This document shows, in pieces, positions 60,101 through 64,000 of a DNA stretch of 64,000 bases (position 1 is its first letter; every line of letters begins with the position of its first letter). Below the pieces are notes generated by a model that did not search any database, was not told where the DNA came from, and saw nothing but the letters and a program-made list of their open reading frames with translations. This stretch comes from Emticicia sp. CRIBPO (lineage in GTDB: Bacteria > Bacteroidota > Bacteroidia > Cytophagales > Spirosomataceae), in contig NZ_JAAAKV010000002.1 in NCBI RefSeq assembly GCF_009905725.1, positions 310,001 to 374,000 of the forward strand, given 5' to 3'. The translations under genes were made by a program, and so were the position numbers.

Positions 60101-62452
60101 CTATTTTTTGAGGCCTTTCAGAACCTCTCCGTAGCTCACCAGTTTTATTCCTTTCTGATTGATTGCTTCTTTTACTTTTTCACTTGTAAAAATGGTGGTG
60201 ACGTCCTGTCTGCCCTGGGCCACGTCTTCATACCCAATGTGCGAGATGGCCCTCAGTTCATCATTGTCAAGACCGGGATGCTCCACGTACACATAGGTTT
60301 TGCCTTCTTCAAGCTTATCCAGCATGGCAATAAATGCCTGTATTTTTTCTTCCGTAGTTTTGTTCTTTGCATCAAACCCGACATACGACACCTGTATGTC
60401 TTTCATGGCATCCACATCCACCATCGGCAGTTTGTATTCTTTCCCGAGTCGGTGTGCCAGCTCTTTGATTTCCGGCGAAAACCCGATACTGTTCATGTGG
60501 CCGGAAACATGGCTTAGCCTCGGAATGTATTTCAAAGCCATTTCAATCTGGGCCCTGAACTCTTTTTCCACCTCTTCTATCTTCCAGGCATTATCTGTTA
60601 CGGCCTGTTTCGGATAGTTTTTGTTGGGATACAACATCGGATAGAAATAGCCGTCGGCATTTCTCAGGCTCGGGCTGTTGGTCAGGGGTCTCCATTTCAC
60701 ATTGTCCCACTCACTGGTGATGGCAAAATGCAGTCCCACATCCACACCCGGGTTTTGCTGCAGTAATTTAACGGCTTCAGGAAACCACGGCGAAGGCACA
60801 ATCACCTCTATGGAAGTTTCGATGCCTTCCCTGTAAGATTTCACCAGAGCCTCATTGGCTGAATGTGAAAAACCCATGTCATCTCCCCTGATAATCAATC
60901 TCGGAGGATTGGCCAGGGATTTTACCAGAACCCCTTTGGTGAGTTCTCTTTTGGCAGTTTTATTGAAAATGTTCTCAAAATCAACAGATATCTTGTCTCC
61001 TTCAAAACTGCAGGTGATGGTTTCAGTATGCGGACTTTCTATGTATCGCAGGGTCAACTCGCGCGTTTTGTCGTCTTTCCAGGTGTAACTTCCCTTAACC
61101 TTAAATGCCGGCAATCCGACACGGTTCCCTCTGGCTCCGGCCACCAGGTAGGGGCCATATTTCGTGGTTTCGCCGGATTCCCACTTACCCGCCCCAAATG
61201 ACAAACGGTGCTCAACAGAGTCTGTTTTCAGATTCAGCTGCAATGTCCCGTTCTTAAATTCAAATCCGATGCTTTCAAGACTTCTGCTTTTGGAAACCAC
61301 TCCGTAGGTTTTACCGGATATCTTTGCTTCCAGCTCAGAAGATACGTTTTTTGAGGGTACAGGCAATGCCAGTGAAGCGGCTTTCTCTTTCAGCTGGGCC
61401 AGCACTTTAGGATTAGCCGGTAATTTCTTTGGTTTGAAGGCCGGTAATAAATATTTCCAGATCAGGTTAAATTCTCCCTGCATATCAGGTGCTTCAGCGG
61501 TGACGATGATGACGGCATCCTGATCAGGCAGGACAATGATAAACTGGCCATTGGCCCCATCTCCGCGATAGGCGTTGTTGCGGCTACGCCACATCTGGTA
61601 TCCGTATCCCTGAAGCCAGTCGCTCGAATCCTTTTTGGCTTGTGATGCGTTCGGATCCTGCATGATTTTCATGGTACTGGCCTCTTCCACCCAGGCAGCC
61701 GGCAAAATCTGTTTACCCTGCCACACACCTTTCTGAAGAAACAACTGACCGAATTTGGCCATATCTTCTGTTTTCAGTCTTAATCCCCAGCCTCCGGTGT
61801 TGATGTCCTGCGGGTTGGTCTCCCAATCAATGCCTTCGATACCCAGCGGTTTGAATAACCGCGGAGTCAGATAATCCATTATCTTCTGGCCCGTCACTTT
61901 CTGAACAATGGCAGACAGCATAAATGTAGCCACAGAATTGTAGACAAACTTAGTACCGGGCTGATGCGGCACAGGTGTTTTCAGAAATGCTTTTATCCAG
62001 TTATCGGTCTGACTTGCCACCGTAAAAGTAGGGTCTGTCTGATGCCCTACGCTCATACTCAGTAAATCCCTGACCCGTAGTGCCGCCAGGTTCGGACTAA
62101 CCTGATCGGGCAGATCGTCCGGAAAAAATGAGATTACTTTATCCTCTACACTCAACTTCTTTTCTGCCACAGCAAAACCTACGGCTGTTGCCGTAAAACT
62201 TTTGCTGACGGAATACATCGTATGCTTTAAGTCATTCCGGTATGGATTCCACCAGGCTTCAGCCACCACTTTTCCATGCCTGAGCATCATAAAACTATGG
62301 AACTCATGTTTGCTTTTGGAAGCGGCATCCAGAAAACTGACGATCGCTTCAGAAGAAACGCCTTCGGCTTCGGGCGTACTCCGCGGAAGTGAACTGTTTT
62401 TCTGTGCGGTGAGCTGAAAGCTTAAAAAAAGAAGAAGGAATATTTTTCTCAT
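60101..62452 (-). CDS. Fusion of serine hydrolase (beta-lactamase class C fold) and ChbG/YdjC deacetylase
   Basis: This 783-residue secreted protein has a Sec signal peptide (FQLTAQK, cleavage near residue 16). The first domain, about residues 20-350, is a class C beta-lactamase-like serine hydrolase with SVSKSF (SxxK) and KFVYNSVATF (YxN). A beta-rich middle region (about 370-510) links to a ChbG/HpnK/YdjC-type deacetylase from about 520, with IIRGDDMGFSHSANEAL (metal-binding aspartates), VGLHFAI and SHVSGHMNS (histidines) and VYVEHPGLDND. Both active sites look intact. One domain could cleave an ester or amide and the other deacetylate sugar. Confidence 0.85.
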   Translation of the reverse strand: MRKIFLLLFLSFQLTAQKNSSLPRSTPEAEGVSSEAIVSFLDAASKSKHEFHSFMMLRHGKVVAEAWWNPYRNDLKHTMYSVSKSFTATAVGFAVAEKKLSVEDKVISFFPDDLPDQVSPNLAALRVRDLLSMSVGHQTDPTFTVASQTDNWIKAFLKTPVPHQPGTKFVYNSVATFMLSAIVQKVTGQKIMDYLTPRLFKPLGIEGIDWETNPQDINTGGWGLRLKTEDMAKFGQLFLQKGVWQGKQILPAAWVEEASTMKIMQDPNASQAKKDSSDWLQGYGYQMWRSRNNAYRGDGANGQFIIVLPDQDAVIIVTAEAPDMQGEFNLIWKYLLPAFKPKKLPANPKVLAQLKEKAASLALPVPSKNVSSELEAKISGKTYGVVSKSRSLESIGFEFKNGTLQLNLKTDSVEHRLSFGAGKWESGETTKYGPYLVAGARGNRVGLPAFKVKGSYTWKDDKTRELTLRYIESPHTETITCSFEGDKISVDFENIFNKTAKRELTKGVLVKSLANPPRLIIRGDDMGFSHSANEALVKSYREGIETSIEVIVPSPWFPEAVKLLQQNPGVDVGLHFAITSEWDNVKWRPLTNSPSLRNADGYFYPMLYPNKNYPKQAVTDNAWKIEEVEKEFRAQIEMALKYIPRLSHVSGHMNSIGFSPEIKELAHRLGKEYKLPMVDVDAMKDIQVSYVGFDAKNKTTEEKIQAFIAMLDKLEEGKTYVYVEHPGLDNDELRAISHIGYEDVAQGRQDVTTIFTSEKVKEAINQKGIKLVSYGEVLKGLKK

Positions 62453-62576
62453 GACTGATTATGATATAAGTTAAACTTTATCTTCAAATTTAAACATTTT
62501 ATGGAGATATGGAGAAAGGAAAGAAGGAAAAAGGGAAACGGAGTTAACCTTTCTTCCCGCGTAACCATCTGTTTAA

Positions 62577-63551
62577 TCAATCTTTTTTCTGGTTTATTTT
62601 ATCGATGATCACTGCCACGAGGATTACCAGGCCCTTGACCACCTGTTGCCAGAATGGAGAAACATTCAGCAAGACCAGGCCGTTATTGAGCACACCGATA
62701 ATCGCAGCCCCGATCACGGTTCCGGTGACAGAACCAACTCCCCCTGACAGCGAAGTGCCGCCAATCACTACTGCGGCAATGGAGTCAAGTTCATAGCTGG
62801 CACCCGCATTGGGCTGGGCAGAATTTAACCTGGAAGTCACCAGTATTCCGGCCACAGACGCCATCATCCCGGCAATGCCGTATACGATTAATTTGACCCG
62901 GTTGATATTAATACCGGATAGAAATGCTGCTTTCTCATTGCCTCCGATGGCATAAATGTATCGGCCGAAGGTTGTCTTCTTACTCAAAAATAAAACGATC
63001 AAAACAAAGAATGCAGAAATCCAGACCGGAACGGGTATCCCAAGAAACCATCCCGAACCGATGAACTCAAAACTGCTGCCCAAATTGGAAATGGGCATGC
63101 CCTGGGTGTACAGCATGGTCAAACCCCGGGCAATGGTCAGCATCGCCAGGGTGGCGACAAAAGGGGGTATGGAAAACTTAGTAATGAACCATCCATTCAG
63201 AAAGCCCAGAAAAAGGCCCACCAGCATAGCCACCAGAACACCACCCAGTACCGTAAAGCCGACAAACAGATCAAGGGACTCAAAACCCAGGCCATTTTTA
63301 AGCAGGCCTGCACTCAATGCCGCAGTCAGGCCTAACACTGAGCCTACGGAAAGGTCGATACCGGCCATCAGAACGACCAGGGTCATCCCTACAGAAATAC
63401 AGACATTGACCGAAATCTGCCTGAGTACATTCCAGAGATTGGTGCCGGTCAGGAATTTATCTGACAAGAGGCTCAGCACCAGGCACAGCAGAAACAAGGC
63501 AATCAGCGACTGCGATTTTTTCAGGAATTCTTTATTGAATGAAACTGTCAT
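62577..63551 (-). CDS. Ribose-type ABC sugar importer permease (RbsC-like)
   Basis: The 324-residue protein has about 8-10 membrane helices. GMTLVVLMAGIDLSVGSVLG at about residues 56-75 and the cytoplasmic coupling segment GGNEKAAFLSGININRVKL are the signatures of the RbsC/XylH group. It forms the membrane channel of a carbohydrate ABC importer. The ATPase gene lies 4 bases upstream on the same strand; the binding protein is probably outside the window. Confidence 0.92.
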   Translation of the reverse strand: MTVSFNKEFLKKSQSLIALFLLCLVLSLLSDKFLTGTNLWNVLRQISVNVCISVGMTLVVLMAGIDLSVGSVLGLTAALSAGLLKNGLGFESLDLFVGFTVLGGVLVAMLVGLFLGFLNGWFITKFSIPPFVATLAMLTIARGLTMLYTQGMPISNLGSSFEFIGSGWFLGIPVPVWISAFFVLIVLFLSKKTTFGRYIYAIGGNEKAAFLSGININRVKLIVYGIAGMMASVAGILVTSRLNSAQPNAGASYELDSIAAVVIGGTSLSGGVGSVTGTVIGAAIIGVLNNGLVLLNVSPFWQQVVKGLVILVAVIIDKINQKKD

Positions 63552-63555
63552 TGTT

Positions 63556-64000
63556 TTAATGGGGTAAGGCTGCTTTTAACAATTTATCTTCTGTGGCTTC
63601 AGAGGCTGAAAAAGAGGCTTTGATCTGACCTTCCGCCATGACCAGGATCCTGTCGGAGAGGGTCAGTATCTCGGGAATTTCAGAAGAGACCAGCAAGATA
63701 CTCATCTGGTCTGCTGCCAGTTTTTTAACCAACTCATATATCTCATTCTTGGCATTGATGTCGATTCCCCTGGTTGGTTCGTCCAGCATCAGTATCTCTG
63801 GATGAATGGCCAGCCATTTCGACAAAATCACTTTCTGCTGGTTTCCTCCGCTCAGGTTTTTACAATATTGATTTTCAGAAGGGGTTTTGATGCCCAGTTG
63901 CTGAATATAAGCCCTGGCAAGTGATTTTTCTTTCGAAGGGTTGATAAAATCATTGCCCGGTGAAGCATTCAGGCTGATATTGGAGGTGATGTCCATTCCC
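63556..64000 (-). CDS. Ribose-type ABC importer ATP-binding protein (RbsA-like), 3' part
   Basis: Only the C-terminal end (at least 147 residues) lies in the window; the frame is open to the edge at 64000. It contains the ABC signature of the second nucleotide-binding domain, NLSGGNQQKVILSKWL, and the Walker B/D-loop ILMLDEPTRGIDINAK, followed by LLVSSEIPEILTLSDR. RbsA-type proteins carry two fused ATPase domains, so about 350 residues are missing. It energises the RbsC-like permease encoded 4 bases after it. Confidence 0.93.
   Translation of the reverse strand, partial: GMDITSNISLNASPGNDFINPSKEKSLARAYIQQLGIKTPSENQYCKNLSGGNQQKVILSKWLAIHPEILMLDEPTRGIDINAKNEIYELVKKLAADQMSILLVSSEIPEILTLSDRILVMAEGQIKASFSASEATEDKLLKAALPH

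Noticed and set aside
62956-63567. 203-codon plus-strand ORF opposite the RbsC-like gene
   Set aside because: Composition (Arg, Pro, Thr rich) fits the complement of a membrane-protein gene.
1-64000. CRISPR array
   Set aside because: No series of regularly spaced short direct repeats was seen on either strand.

Overview
The window reads as a chromosomal segment of a Bacteroidota bacterium, probably order Cytophagales. The support is a SusC/SusD pair, TonB-linked outer-membrane proteins, TamB and DUF5916 proteins, LytTR signalling, DUF6597-type AraC regulators, Bacteroidota-style -7 boxes (TAnnTTTG) and few Shine-Dalgarno sequences. The genus cannot be fixed from this sequence. Nearly all long open frames opposite the named genes are shadows. 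No CRISPR array, prophage or intact transposase is visible.

Layout. 1-15 kb is mostly housekeeping: SixA-type phosphatase, GbsR/MarR regulator, class A penicillin-binding protein, TsaD, a TTG-started TamB-like giant, a DUF5916 barrel protein, an FKBP prolyl isomerase, RsmG, and a small PH-like protein followed by a metzincin-type protease. At 15.3 kb a tRNA-Asn is followed by a 1.75-kb islet with one phytase-like esterase gene. The islet ends in a 44-bp copy of the tRNA 3' half and a strong terminator, which looks like an old integration at the tRNA. 17-21 kb holds a CPA1 antiporter, a membrane protein, an AraC regulator and an NTF2-like secreted protein.

21-40.5 kb is a glycan-utilisation region: GH20 hexosaminidase, a divergent AraC regulator, then one co-directional run of fucose-isomerase-like protein, ribulokinase-like kinase, sodium:solute symporter, DapA-family lyase, SusC, SusD, two BNR/sialidase-like proteins, a sulfatase and a DUF3748 lipoprotein, closed by a terminator. 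The likely logic is: sulfated glycan capture and trimming at the envelope, symport of the released sugar, then isomerisation, phosphorylation or cleavage. The actual sugar is unknown.

40.6-50.9 kb is mixed: CorA; a Gdx-type SMR exporter behind what looks like a two-hairpin guanidine-II (mini-ykkC) riboswitch; a LytS/LytTR pair with a TonB receptor; a cupin/AraC pair; an SPFH-like lipoprotein; a VOC protein; and a PI-PLC-like protein.

51.2-58.0 kb is the best candidate for an undescribed system. It is a six-gene operon with every junction overlapping: PQQ-type sugar dehydrogenase, PqqD-like protein with a precursor-like C-terminal tail, HPr-kinase-like protein, GT2 glycosyltransferase, NTP_transf_5 nucleotidyltransferase and Amj-type lipid II flippase. 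A DUF6734 protein is divergent across a 50-bp palindromic promoter region. It has RiPP/lasso-peptide accessory genes but no visible cyclase, protease or separate precursor. 58-64 kb closes with a GlcG-like protein, glycerol kinase, a serine hydrolase-ChbG fusion and part of a ribose-type ABC importer that runs off the end.
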